Positions 23,157 to 39,989 of a stretch of DNA of 64,000 nucleotides are shown here, one piece after another. The notes beneath the pieces were generated by a model. The model saw only the letters and a program-made list of their open reading frames with translations. It had not been told where the DNA came from and searched no databases. Source of the DNA: Amphimedon queenslandica (Eukaryota; Porifera; Demospongiae; Haplosclerida; Niphatidae); assembly GCF_000090795.2 (NCBI RefSeq), contig NW_003546311.1, forward strand, positions 196,395 through 260,394, given 5' to 3'. Position numbers and translations under genes: made by a program. The stretch's first letter is position 1. The number at the start of each line of letters is the position of its first letter.

Positions 23157-25601
23157 ATGGTGACCTGCTCTACGACTAAAATAATCGTTCTTGTGTCCTT
23201 TATGCTTCTCTTCTATTGGTGTCTTAAAATGTACAATAATTTTGTGACGGCTAGCTGTACCCATCCTTCCCGCTGCCTCACTCCTGCTTATCCTATGAAC
23301 AGGAAAATGGAGGTACATAAATATACATATACCACGCCCACTAAAAGCCACGCCTATTTTAATTATTTTTTGGTTTCTAGTTTTTAGGTTTTATCTCAAC
23401 ATCTTCTGATATCAAAAGAAAAAGAGGAAGGATTCATTTGGTGAACGAAACTAATTTTTTACGCAACAAGCAATGGGATATGTAAGTACGAAATAATAAT
23501 TATTATTATGTATATATTTCCTTGCTTTTTGTCTCAGTAATATCAATGTAACTTTGCCTAATTCAACACTTCAAAATGGCTCACTGTATCTTCATCTCTT
23601 TCTTGGTCCTTTGAGCCCGTCAGAGCATCTTAATTCCAACAAACTGACTTCTCTCTCGATTCCTTTAACGCGCTACAAAATCCCATCAGCAAACAGGTTT
23701 AACTTACTGCAAGGAGACTACGAAGTAATGAATGAAAAAAAACATTATTTATATTATAAAATATTTCCTTTGATAGTCCATAGGAGATGATGGGCCCTCT
23801 TCTTCATATCCTGTAACTCACTGGATACCAGTCATTGGTTTGTATGGTGTGGGTGAAGATTGGTCTTTTGATAGTAATCTCCTACCCCCTGAGCTATGGA
23901 TCATGCAGACATTGAAGTAAGTACTTACATGTACATCTTAATGTGTAGCTGTGCAGCTGTGCTTTCGTGTAATTTTGTGTTTCTCTGCTTGTCTGTTTGC
24001 TATGTCTGCGTGTTTCTTTCCCCCTAAGGTTAATCCCCTATACAATGACATATCTACCAATACTGTATCATAATGAATTACGCATACTCAAGAGGGACAT
24101 GATTGTGAGTCAGCCTGTTTGAATAGGATTAGAATTGATATCCTTTTCTCTAGCAAGTATTCCCCTCAAATAAGACTATGAGCCTCTCTCTCTCTTATTA
24201 TCCTGTTGGACTCACTCAGTTAAGAGTTTGGATACAGTTCCAGTTTGCATTCAAATCAATGAATACACTAGGTTTGTACAACTATATAAATGTGCTTTGG
24301 TACAGGTTTAATTTTGTTGTTTAGGTTTTCCTGAGAAAGAGCTGGATACAGTGAAGGAGCTTGTCTTTGGTGCAAATCTTTATCTGCTTGGACTCACTTT
24401 CTTTGTCTCTTTCTTTCATGTCAGTAATCCTTGCATGCATGCACGCTGTCTGATTAGCTAATGTAATTTTTTTTAGTTATTATTTGATTTTTTGGCATTC
24501 AAAAATGACGTGAATTTCTGGAGAGGAAGAAAGACAATCGTTGGCATGTCAAGAAGAACTAGTTAGCAGTAACTTCATAATTAATCTTCTAATTCTCCTT
24601 CTTCTCAGTTTTGTGGAGGTGCTTTAGCTACACGGTTGTGGTACTTTATCTGCTGGAAGAAGAGACAAGTCTTTTGATATCTGTTCCTGCTGGGATATCA
24701 GCTATAATTGAGGTAACCAGTATCATTATCTACTCTAATTTCCTGCCTTTCTTTAGTACTGGAAAGTTTGGAAGACTCTGAAGCTTCGGCTGGTCAGAGA
24801 TGATGGATTTTTCCCTAAAATAAAAGTGATTCTGTTTTTATGTATGAAAGTGTATTGAAGGATCCATTTTATAGTTTATGGAGCGACTGGAGGAGGAGAA
24901 AGTGACTGAAAACTATGACTCACAAGCAATGAAATACTTGTCAATATTACTAATACCATTAGTCTTACTTGGTGCTGTATATTGCTTACTCTACCTATCT
25001 TATAAGAGGTAATGTTCAGTAATAATGTATTTACATGCTCTTATCATTTATAATATAGCTGGTATTCTTGGATAGTGCATAGTCTTGTGAATGGTAAGAG
25101 CCCTAATGTGCATCCTTTTCATTAGATTCATAATCTCTCTAGGTGTGTATGCTTTTGGTTTTCTCTTCATGCTCCCGCAGTTATTTGTCAATTATAAAGT
25201 ATTCCATATCTCGTTGAATGATAATCTATTTATCCTTTCCTCAGTTGAAATCTGTTGCACATTTACCTTGGAGGGCTTTTATGTACAAGGTATGTGAACC
25301 AGATCCTCTTTCAATCTTCTTTCCATTTTCACTTCCTATACAGGCATTCAATACATTCATTGATGACGTGTTTGCCTTTATCATTACAATGCCAACCTCA
25401 CACAGGATTGCTGTTTTCAGAGACGATCTAGTCTTTCTTGTCTACCTCTATCAGAGATGGTGAGTAATATTTTAAGATTTAAATATATGAGTCTCTCCTT
25501 ATCTCAGGTTGTATCCAGTTGATAAGAGCAGAGTGAATGAATTTGGTGAGTCATTTACTGCTGTGAGCAGCAAGGAGAAGAAAAGAATCAAGAAAGACTA
25601 A
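23157..25601 (+). CDS. CLPTM1L: CLPTM1-like membrane protein (ER lipid scramblase family)
   Basis: A multi-exon gene starting at 23157 (MVTCSTTKIIVLVSFMLLFY, an uncleaved signal-anchor-like helix) and ending at 25601. Identified exons begin 23157-23312, 23381-23481, 23538-23724 and 23777-23916, followed by about nine or ten more short ones. The luminal part (THWIPVIGLYG, ELWIMQTLKLIPYTMTYLP) is followed by several membrane helices. The C-terminal signature LPWRAFMYKAFNTFIDDVFAF, then TMPTSHRIAVFRDD, LVYLYQRWLYPVDKSRVNEF matches CLPTM1L more closely than CLPTM1. The tail is Lys-rich (KEKKRIKKD), which fits ER retention. In mammals CLPTM1L scrambles glucosaminyl-phosphatidylinositol in GPI-anchor synthesis. 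That role is taken from the family. Confidence 0.93.
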
Positions 25602-25753
25602 TTAAATTTTTTTGTATCATAATAATATTACTGTATTTTTTTATAAATTTAAAAAAACAACTAAATCATGACATTTTGAACAATAAAAGGAAGAAATGTA
25701 TTAAAGTTTCCAATACGTGTGTCTTAAAGTTATGGCTGATCCCTTGTCCTTTG

Positions 25754-26888
25754 TTAGTCAGAGTCTGAGTCATACACCTTTCTCCTATCAAACTAGAGCA
25801 GATAAAAGATTTTAAATTCTTTCCAAACATAGCAAACAGTATGATTACTTTAACAGTTGTCTTCTTTGGTTGATTAACTTGTTCTAGCAACTTCACTAGC
25901 TCACTCTCTCCTAACTGAAATGTGCAAAAAGTATAATTATAGGAGTTTCCCACAGGATTAAAGTTGGTCAAAAATTGGGTCAAAGAGCCTGTACTATGGT
26001 ACAGGGTATTTTGTCAAAAATGACATGGAAAGAATTTTCCATTTTTATAACTTTATCTAATATATATACATGTTCTTATGTTGTGTAGAAAGTTTGAGTT
26101 GATTCCGATCAAATTTAGATTTTTTATGAATTTTTAAAGTTATTCAAAAATCAGGCCAAAGTCCCTGTACTATAGTACAGGGACTTTGGACAAATTTCGA
26201 CAAAAATGACTAGGAGAGAATTCTTCATTTTTATAATTTTATCTGATACATATACATGTTCTTATGTTGTGTAGAAAGTTTGAGCTGATTCTAATAAAAT
26301 TTAGATTTTTTATGAATTTTTAAAGTTACTCAAAATACCCTATGGACTCTTGCCTATAGATAGTGCAGGATATTTTGTCAAAAATGGCAGAGAATTCTCC
26401 GTTATTATAATTTTGACTGATACATACATAAAAGCCAAGTTACTCCATAAGCCAAACATACTTTTTAGCTCACTTAGCAATGGTTTATGGGGGGGGGGTA
26501 CAACTGGGCAATTAATGTAAATAGTACTAAATACCTTTCCCTGTATCTGTCCCATCTGTGCCATTCGTATTAACATCCTTTCAATCGATTGAGCTTTCTC
26601 TGGCCTAACCAACCCAATACTGTTAACTACGGGTAAATGTGGAGTCAGTAGTGGTTACAATAGGGCGTGTTTCTTACGTCTAGCTCTTGCATCTTGCTCA
26701 AGTATTTGAGTCAACATGACATTTATCATCTCTTTTTCCTTTTGAACTTCTTTCTCTTGATCTTCTTGCTGTTTTTTGTTTGTAGACAATTAACAGGCTA
26801 TATTTTAAGTTCTTACCTTCATGCCATACTGAGATTGAAGTTCTGCCAGTCTTTTGGCACGAATATCATCCAATTCACTGTCAGCCAT
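25754..26888 (-). CDS. PDCD5: Programmed cell death 5 protein
   Basis: Five exons in phase: 26817-26888, 26678-26768, 26535-26626, 25849-25914 and 25754-25792, 119 residues (human 125). It starts MADSELDDIRAKRLAELQSQ. The central helices are LEQDARARLNSIGLVRPEKA and RMLIRMAQMGQIQGK, followed by LGESELVKLLEQVNQPKKTT. It ends VKFDRRKVYDSDSD, the conserved acidic tail. The exon 3 acceptor must be the CCCGTAG at 26627, because the nearer AACAG breaks the frame. The family is a small nuclear/cytoplasmic helical-bundle protein linked to apoptosis and, in archaea and eukaryotes, to chaperonin and tubulin regulation. The large intron 4 holds dispersed repeats and a perfect palindrome. The start lies 91 bp from the divergent ACP5-like gene. 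Confidence 0.93.
25965..26430 (+). repeat. Dispersed repeat units in PDCD5 intron, with palindrome
   Basis: Just over two units of the window-wide repeat (starts near 25965, 26151 and 26340). Each has 'catacatgttcttatgttg', 'agaaagtttgag' and 'tttttatgaatttttaaag'. The junction at 26156-26189 is a perfect 34-bp palindrome centred on CTATAG. Confidence 0.8.
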
Positions 26889-26979
26889 ATTCACACAGAG
26901 ACACACCTCCTTGTTGAGGTGCAGCACGTGGTTTCCGTACACTTCAGGACTCCAGACCTAGACATCCGTATTCTTAAAC

Positions 26980-28590
26980 ATGGCTGCTACAACTCCAAGG
27001 CCCTGCGTGGTCTCTATACTATTTTTTCTATCTACCTTCCTTGCTTTTGCAAATTCAGTGGTAGATGTGAGCGGCAATAGTCTTAACTTTCTGGTGATTG
27101 GTGACTGGGGCGGTATGTCTGATGAACCCTACTACACGGTTGGACAGAGCAAAGTTGCATCAGTAATGGGCGAAAAAGCTGAAAAGATTGACTCTCAATT
27201 CACTCTGGCAGTTGGAGACAATTTCTATGAAGATGGAGTGAAGGATGTGGATGATCCTCGCTTCAACGAAACATTTGAAGTAAGTCAAGTATCTAAACCT
27301 TGAGCTCGCCCCCGCATCTAATTATAACACCTTTTGCCTGTAGGAGGTGTTCACTGCTCCTTCTCTTCAGAAACGTTGGTATGCTATATGTGGCAATCAT
27401 GACTACAATGGTAATGCATCAGCACAGGTTGCATACACGCAAAAGTCAGCTCGATGGTACATGCCTAGTTTTTACTACACTGAGGTAATTTGCATACTTC
27501 AACAATTATAATTATTATTTTTGGAATATTCCGTTTTAATATCAACGTTGCAATTTCTTTTTATTTGACAAAATGCAGCCATATTTACAGCCAAAAATTA
27601 AAAATTTAAGGAATTTATTTTCTCAGTGACCAGATGACTAATATTTTACCCACCCCAACACATCATTTTCCTTCATTCTTTCATTTAGATATTCAACCTC
27701 AGTAGCTCAAATATCACAATTCAATTTGTGTTCATTGACACTGTTATTCTTTGTGGCTTGTCACACCCAAAACTGAGACACTTGCCACCCAGCGGTCCAC
27801 AGAGCTCTGATCTTGCTGATGATCAGTGGGCCTGGATTGAAAGTACACTCCAGCAATCAACTGCTGACTGGTTGATAGTTAGTGGACACTATCCTGGTAA
27901 GAAAGAGAGCCTGAGCCAGAACAGTGACACTATTTCAATTTATTTGTGTAATTTTAGTATGGTCAGCTGCTCATCACGGTCCTACTGATATACTTGTAAA
28001 GCAATTGAGGCCTTTACTAATTAAATATAATGTAACTGCGTAAGTTTGCAGCTGTCTATTATTATTTCACTCTTTCCTCCATTAATTTATCATCCTGATC
28101 ATATTGCATGTTGTTGTTGTTATTCCCATCATAATAGATATATCGCCGGTCATGATCATGACATGCAGCACTTGAAGGAAGACGACTCTTCAGTTAATTA
28201 TTTTGTCTCAGGAGCAGGTCACGAGGTGGATTCATCCTCTAAGCATGAAGTATAAGTCTATGCATTGTATAGGATTAAACAACAGAGAATAAAAATGCTG
28301 TCACTCACTGGTTTTGTTGCATTTCAGTTCACTTGTATTATATATGTTATAGGACAGTGTACCTGAAAACTCACTGAAGTATCGTTATGGCAAGAGCGAC
28401 TCTGAGAAACATGGAGCTTTTGGCGTTGTTACAATTAATGACAAGATTATGAATGTCACGTTTTTCAATCACCATGGTAAGTTGAAGATGCTGCACGTCT
28501 GGCTGCCTTATAGCTTAAAATACTTCTATTTTTAATTCAGGGAGAGAACTTTACAATACTACAGTGGAGCGGATCAGAAATATACATTGA
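26980..28590 (+). CDS. ACP5: Tartrate-resistant (purple) acid phosphatase, copy 1
   Basis: Seven exons: 26980-27279, 27344-27484, 27689-27896, 27958-28039, 28138-28249, 28353-28476 and 28541-28590, 338 residues, near the usual TRAP length of about 325. It starts with a signal peptide ([16 protein letters not shown]). All metallophosphatase metal motifs are present in order: [32 protein letters not shown] and AGHDHDMQH. The enzyme family is a secreted or lysosomal binuclear Fe/Fe or Fe/Zn phosphatase acting on phosphoproteins and other phosphomonoesters. Its neighbour copy 2 follows on the same strand with identical exon phases, so the pair is a tandem duplication. A tract of exon 3 is nearly identical between the copies. 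Confidence 0.93.
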
Positions 28591-28729
28591 GAACTGTTTA
28601 ATGTTTGTAATGTTTACGTTTTAATTTTAATGTTTAATTTTAATGTTTATGTTTTGTGCATGTGATAAACTGTGATTAAAATGATTATCATTACAGAGTA
28701 ACATTCCGTAAACTAGTGCTGCTATTGCA

Positions 28730-30226
28730 ATGGCAGTTGTGCTCTCCTTTCTCATTCTATCTCTCTTCGTTGCTTCTTCTCTATCAGCCCAACCAGTAGA
28801 AATAGGCGATGGGGACCTTAATTTTCTTATGATAGGAGACTGGGGAGGAATGCCTAGTCCTCCGTACTACACTGACGCAGAGCACGTCCTTGCGGGAGTC
28901 ATGGGAGATAAAGCTCAAGAGATAAGCTCTGATTTCACTGTGGCCATGGGTGACAACTTTTACACGTATGGAGTTAAGAGTGTGGATGATCCTCGCTTCA
29001 AGGAAACTTTTGAGGTCAGAAATCAGCGAGCCACGCCCTTGTAGTTATCTACCCACGCAATATTAATTTTCACCTTTTAAAAAATATTTTGGGTTATAGG
29101 ATGTATTTACTGCTGATTCTCTTCAAAAGCGTTGGTATGTTTTCTGTGGGAATCATGATCATTATGGTAATGCAAGTGCACAGGTTGCATATACACAGAA
29201 ATCATCACGCTGGTACATGCCTGACCTGTATTATACTGAGGTAAAGTTCTACTTACTGTGCACCCAATAATTAATTCTTGTTTCCATTAACACAGACATT
29301 CAAGCTCAATGACAGCAATGGTACTACAGTTCAGATGGTATTCATTGATACAGTATTATTAGCTGGAGTAACGCACCCAGAACTACGGTCCTTGCCACCC
29401 AGCGGCCCAGAGATTCCTAATCTTGCTGATGATCAGTGGGCCTGGATTGAAAGTACACTCAAGCAATCAACTGCTGACTGGTTGATAGTTAGTGGACACT
29501 ATCCTGGTAAGAGAAGTGAGGTTAAAGATGTATATTTGTTGAATGGTGCAAAAATAATTAATTTCTTTATTTTTTAGTGTGGTCTGTAGCTGAACATGGT
29601 CCTACTGATGAACTGGTCAAAAATTTGAGACCTTTATTGATTAAATATAATGTGACAGCGTAAGTCTCTAATAGCTGCAAAAAATGTGCACATTCACTTT
29701 CTCTCTCTCTCTTTTTATAAATTTTTTCTTTAGTTATTTTTGTGGTCATGATCATGACATACAACACATTAAAGAGGATGGATCATCTGTCAATTACTTT
29801 GTCTCTGGTGCTGGTCATTTAATTGATTCCTCAACTGAGCATGAAGTATTAATGACTCTCATTTGATCACACATCCATTGCCTTTAATAGGACAAAGTAC
29901 CAAAAGGCTCGCTTAAATATCGCTATGGTACATCAAGTAGCAGTTCTGATGGTGCATATAACACTGTGACTATTACGGCTCAATCAATGGTGGTCAATTT
30001 CTTTAATGTGAAAGGTAGCAGAGAGATTATAATCAATTGTTCTCTAATTAATCATGTGTTCTGTTGCTGAAAAGAGTGGAACTGAAGGCATTCCCTGTTA
30101 ATGTCAATTGCTACATGTGTTCACAGTGTCACTCTTACAATGGCTGCTATTCATGTGGTAATGAAACCTTTTCCTCTTCTTTTAGGTGAAATGATTTACA
30201 CATCTACTCTGGACAAGACCAGGTGA
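28730..30226 (+). CDS. ACP5: Tartrate-resistant (purple) acid phosphatase, copy 2
   Basis: Seven exons: 28730-29014, 29100-29240, 29296-29506, 29578-29659, 29734-29845, 29891-30014 and 30186-30226, 331 residues. There is a signal peptide ([18 protein letters not shown]). The metal-site motifs are complete: [32 protein letters not shown] and CGHDHDIQH. Exons 2, 4, 5 and 6 have exactly the same lengths as in copy 1 (141, 82, 112 and 124 nt), while the signal peptide and C-terminal exon have diverged. The copies probably have overlapping enzymatic roles, but differing N- and C-termini leave room for different localisation. The 3' side (30460-30495) is an AAT microsatellite next to the convergent NPC2-like gene. 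Confidence 0.92.
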
Positions 30227-30495
30227 CCAATTAAACTTGTATTTCAGTTGCTAATTTCTTTGCTGACATTTTGCTTATTTATTGTTGTATCATAGTTCTT
30301 GTTGCTATTTGCTTTAGTAATCATTACGTCATAATTGACTTGCTTGCGCCTTTGCAAATATTGAATAGACCAATTACAATGAACAGTAATTACAATAAGT
30401 AAAATACTCATTTGAAACTTCTGAGTATTCAAGAATTGCCATATTACATATTAATGTTCTAAATACAATAATAATAATAATAGTAATAATAATAA

Positions 30496-31137
30496 TCAGG
30501 CTGATATGGTCAGCTGTATTGTAACACAAGTTATTTCATCACCATTGTCGCTGTAAGCAACAATTGAGCCCTTATACTGTCCCTACAAATGATAAAAAGG
30601 TTTTATTTAAGCAGTAATACCATTGCTGCTCTTACTGGTGGTGCTGAAGAGGGTATTTCCTCACTGTAGTTCATTGATATGCTCCCATCCTCCAGTGGGC
30701 AGGAGAGCTGGGCAGCCTCAATAAAAGTGCAAAAATCATACTTCTTACGGAGTATGTTCATAGCATTTGCATACCTCAGGACCACAGATACTGTTCCTCC
30801 ATCATTGATTGGCTCCTCTGTTAAAGTTTAATAGCAACTAATTCTTAAATCTTTTATTTCTTACTTAAATATCCTACAACTGAGATGTAGATTGGTTGTC
30901 CTCTTTGCAGTGTCACGGGAGATACATTTATTGAATATATGACCAGTGGGTCCGAAGACTTGCCTGCAAATATTATAATAGCTAAGGTAATGCAATGATT
31001 CTATAGCTGAAATTACTGCAGTCAGTCCATATTGAGTTTGTGTTGTTGAGGTAGTTCTTGCCTTTCTCTAAATATACAGGACTAGCAGAGATGAGAGAGG
31101 AGGCTGCAGCAACTAATGCTAGTAAGAATATCATCAT
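30496..31137 (-). CDS. ML-domain secreted lipid-binding protein (NPC2-like)
   Basis: Four exons: 31017-31137, 30865-30963, 30636-30817 and 30496-30582, 162 residues (NPC2 is about 150). It starts with a signal peptide (MMIFLLALVAAASSLISASP). The mature part has the ML pattern: WTDCSKSSDPLVIYSINVSP with the first Cys, PIYISVVGYLKEP, then YDFCTFIEAAQLSCPLEDGS with the paired Cys, and GQYKGSIVAYSDNGDEITCV at the end. ML-domain proteins bind sterols, phospholipids or glycolipids in lysosomes or outside the cell. Which lipid is bound cannot be told. NPC2, GM2A and insect MD-2-like proteins share this fold, so a specific orthology call would go too far. It is divergent from UBE2V with 148 bp between starts. 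Confidence 0.85.
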
Positions 31138-31285
31138 CTTCGTCTCTAAACCAAAGCAAAAATTCCTTTTGCATCCAATTGTCATGACCTTTTTATGCCT
31201 TAGGATTTTGAGTTGAACGTGTAGGCGGCTCAATTGTGTAGGTAGGTGTTAACATAGATAATAGTTGGGCGTGGTTAAAATTAAA

Positions 31286-31976
31286 ATGGCCGGTGCATAC
31301 GTTGGTAAGAAATCATTATTCTCTAATTTCTCTTTTATTTATTTAATTAATATGTATGGCACTTTTAAACACATAGTCCCAAGGAACTTTCGACTACTTG
31401 AAGAGTTAGAAGAGGGTCAGAAAGGAGGAGGAGACGGTACCATTAGCTGGGGACTCGTTCATGATGACGAAATGACTTTAACCCACTGGACCGGAATGAT
31501 ATTAGGACCACCACGAGTAAGAGCCGGTTAACACTCATTTTCACTATTATACAACATCTGTTTGTAACTCAGACAACATTTGAGAATAGGATATACAGTT
31601 TAACGCTAGAGGCTGGGCCTAAATATCCTGATGAACCTCCTACTGTCAGATTTGTCACGCGTATACATCTCACCGGCGTGACTCCGACTGGAGAGGTAAG
31701 TACCAGATGCGCTACTAGTCTAGTACTTGAGATCTTGTAATGTATAGGTCGACAGAAGAACCTTCTCTATCCTTAGTAAATGGCAGCGAAGTTACACTAT
31801 TAAAAGTGTACTGAATGATTTGAAAAGGTGACTGGATTTTGTCTTTTTTAAAATTTATTTTTGCCTTTTTAAATTTTCCTTTATTTATTTTTTATATTAT
31901 CTTTTACTGTAGAGCAATGACGTTGAAGGAGAATGCTCGCCTGCCTCAGCCTCCAGAGGGCACCACCTACAACTAG
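31286..31976 (+). CDS. UBE2V: Ubiquitin-conjugating enzyme variant (UEV1/MMS2)
   Basis: Five exons: 31286-31304, 31377-31516, 31573-31695, 31748-31827 and 31913-31976, 141 residues. The sequence is a full [54 protein letters not shown], then [20 protein letters not shown] and the end [11 protein letters not shown]. The active-site Cys of E2 enzymes is absent, as expected of this family. UEVs pair with UBC13/UBE2N to build Lys63-linked ubiquitin chains in DNA damage tolerance and TRAF signalling. A TRAF gene lies about 15 kb away in this window, but physical proximity need not mean a joint role. The first coding exon is only six codons. Confidence 0.95.
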
Positions 31977-32539
31977 TAAATGGTGCGTGAGGGAAGTAAA
32001 ATATTTCTTTATGATATCCTCTCCTTATTTTGTGTAGGTTCCTTCTGTTTGATTTATTTTGAACGGACTTTAAGTACTTTAATTTTTTGTTATTTTTAGC
32101 TAATAACAATATTAATGATTATTATTATCATTGTGTAAACGAATCTGTTCCAATTAGTTGAGTTATATAATAATAATAATAATAATAATAACAGGATGCA
32201 TTTATGATTGCAGTGACATTATTATTAGGTGACTTATATGCCCATTACATACTCTATGGCTTAAAACCTTATTTTCTAGCTTTTGAATTATTCATAGTTA
32301 TTAAAATTGACAAACAAAACAATGTCTCACATTAAAATAATAAAAATAAATACGTGAAATGCATAAGATATAAGTGCTTGTCATGCAACAAAAAAATAAA
32401 TAAATAGAATTAAAGTCTGTAGCCCAATAATTGATTGAAATATATAAAATACCTTCAACATACAAACACCAAATGCAATAAAACTGCACTAGTTGTAAAC
32501 TAAGCATCCATAATGTAAGTACTATTTTTTTTCTTCAAA
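31977..32539. other. Convergent 3' intergenic region
   Basis: AT-rich spacer between UBE2V (+) and the formin (-). It holds an AAT microsatellite around 32169-32191 and probable 3' untranslated sequence of both genes. I see no gene in it. Confidence 0.6.
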
Positions 32540-38832
<6,293 letters not shown>

Positions 38833-39240
38833 TGATGAACCTACAGTCTGAGAGAGAGAGAGGGGAGGGAGGGAGAAGGTTGAAAGCAATAAATTGAAAT
38901 CAAACTACGTCTGCAAGAAAAAACAAACTTTACAGTTGTCCTAACTTAATAATAATAAAAAACCATAGACATACAAAAACAAGATAGCACAACACTTTAT
39001 CCCTCCCCCTCATACACACACACACACATGCACACTGTAGAACTCAATATAATGCATATACAAATGTACATGTATTGATATTAATACAAAGTTACCAACA
39101 CATTTATGAGTAATCAAACACTGATTGATTGACTGAGACAGTGGTACATATACACTTGAAAGTTACTTCTTGTCTTAAATACACAGATAACCATCAATTA
39201 TGTACATATATTACCGCAAATAGTCCTCTCCCACACAAAG

Positions 39241-39390
39241 ATGAGTGAACATTGTCTCACCATTTGGGTGGCCATGCTTCTTGTCTCATTTATAACTAGC
39301 CCACTCTGCCAAGGAGAGGCCGCCTTTCCCTTCAAGGGCCCAAATATCAAAGGAATCTGCACAGAAAGTAGGAAAGAAGAAGAGTTGTGA
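39241..39390 (+). CDS. Candidate short secreted peptide (49 aa)
   Basis: A short plus-strand frame not overlapped by another recognisable gene. The first 25 residues form a textbook signal peptide (LTIWVAMLLVSFITSPLCQG, cleavage likely after QG). The remaining peptide, EAAFPFKGPNIKGICTESRK and an acidic end EEEL, has a single Cys. It may instead be the first exon of a longer gene, since a GTAGG sequence follows the Cys codon region. The opposite strand is also open (39198-39428) but has no recognisable features. Short length makes chance a real possibility. Confidence 0.3.
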   Translation: MSEHCLTIWVAMLLVSFITSPLCQGEAAFPFKGPNIKGICTESRKEEEL

Positions 39391-39989
39391 CAGTCGATCC
39401 GTGTTGTAGTGAAGAATGGAGCACCCAACTGCTGGGATAGCTAATTAAATAAGCAATAATAATTTTTAGCCACACCCATTTGCTTTAATATATAATACCA
39501 CACCCATTACAAAAATGGCTAACGGTTGCAACAAAGTTTAATTTATGTTCTATCTAACATTTAACAAGGTTGTTTGACCCTCTTGGCATTTGCCACTATA
39601 TGGAGCAATAGCAAGAGATAGTAAAAAGTAGAGATTAATTTTCTGCTCATTTTATAAGAAAATGAAAGTGAAAGCTGTCTCATCAAGTGTTTAGCATAAT
39701 AACTGACGATGACAATACAATAACTACCTGTATTTTGTGTATTAATCATATTTTGGACTTAAAATAGTCATTTATTTTACTAAGTAGGAAAGAGTTTAGA
39801 ACCTAGCAAACAAGAATGGCTACAAATTTGCTTATTTTGCTATAAGTTAGTAAATAAAAATTATACCAAAATTTTTAGTCAAAACAGAGATAGATTAACT
39901 AGACTTAGTCAAAATTGTTTTCTTTATAATTTCCTTCATTATTTTTGGGCGGGGCTAGTTATTCTTCTGAGTTTTGACATAAATATTAG

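Noticed and set aside
39198-39428. 76-aa minus-strand frame
   Set aside because: No recognisable features; the opposite strand has a better candidate with a signal peptide.
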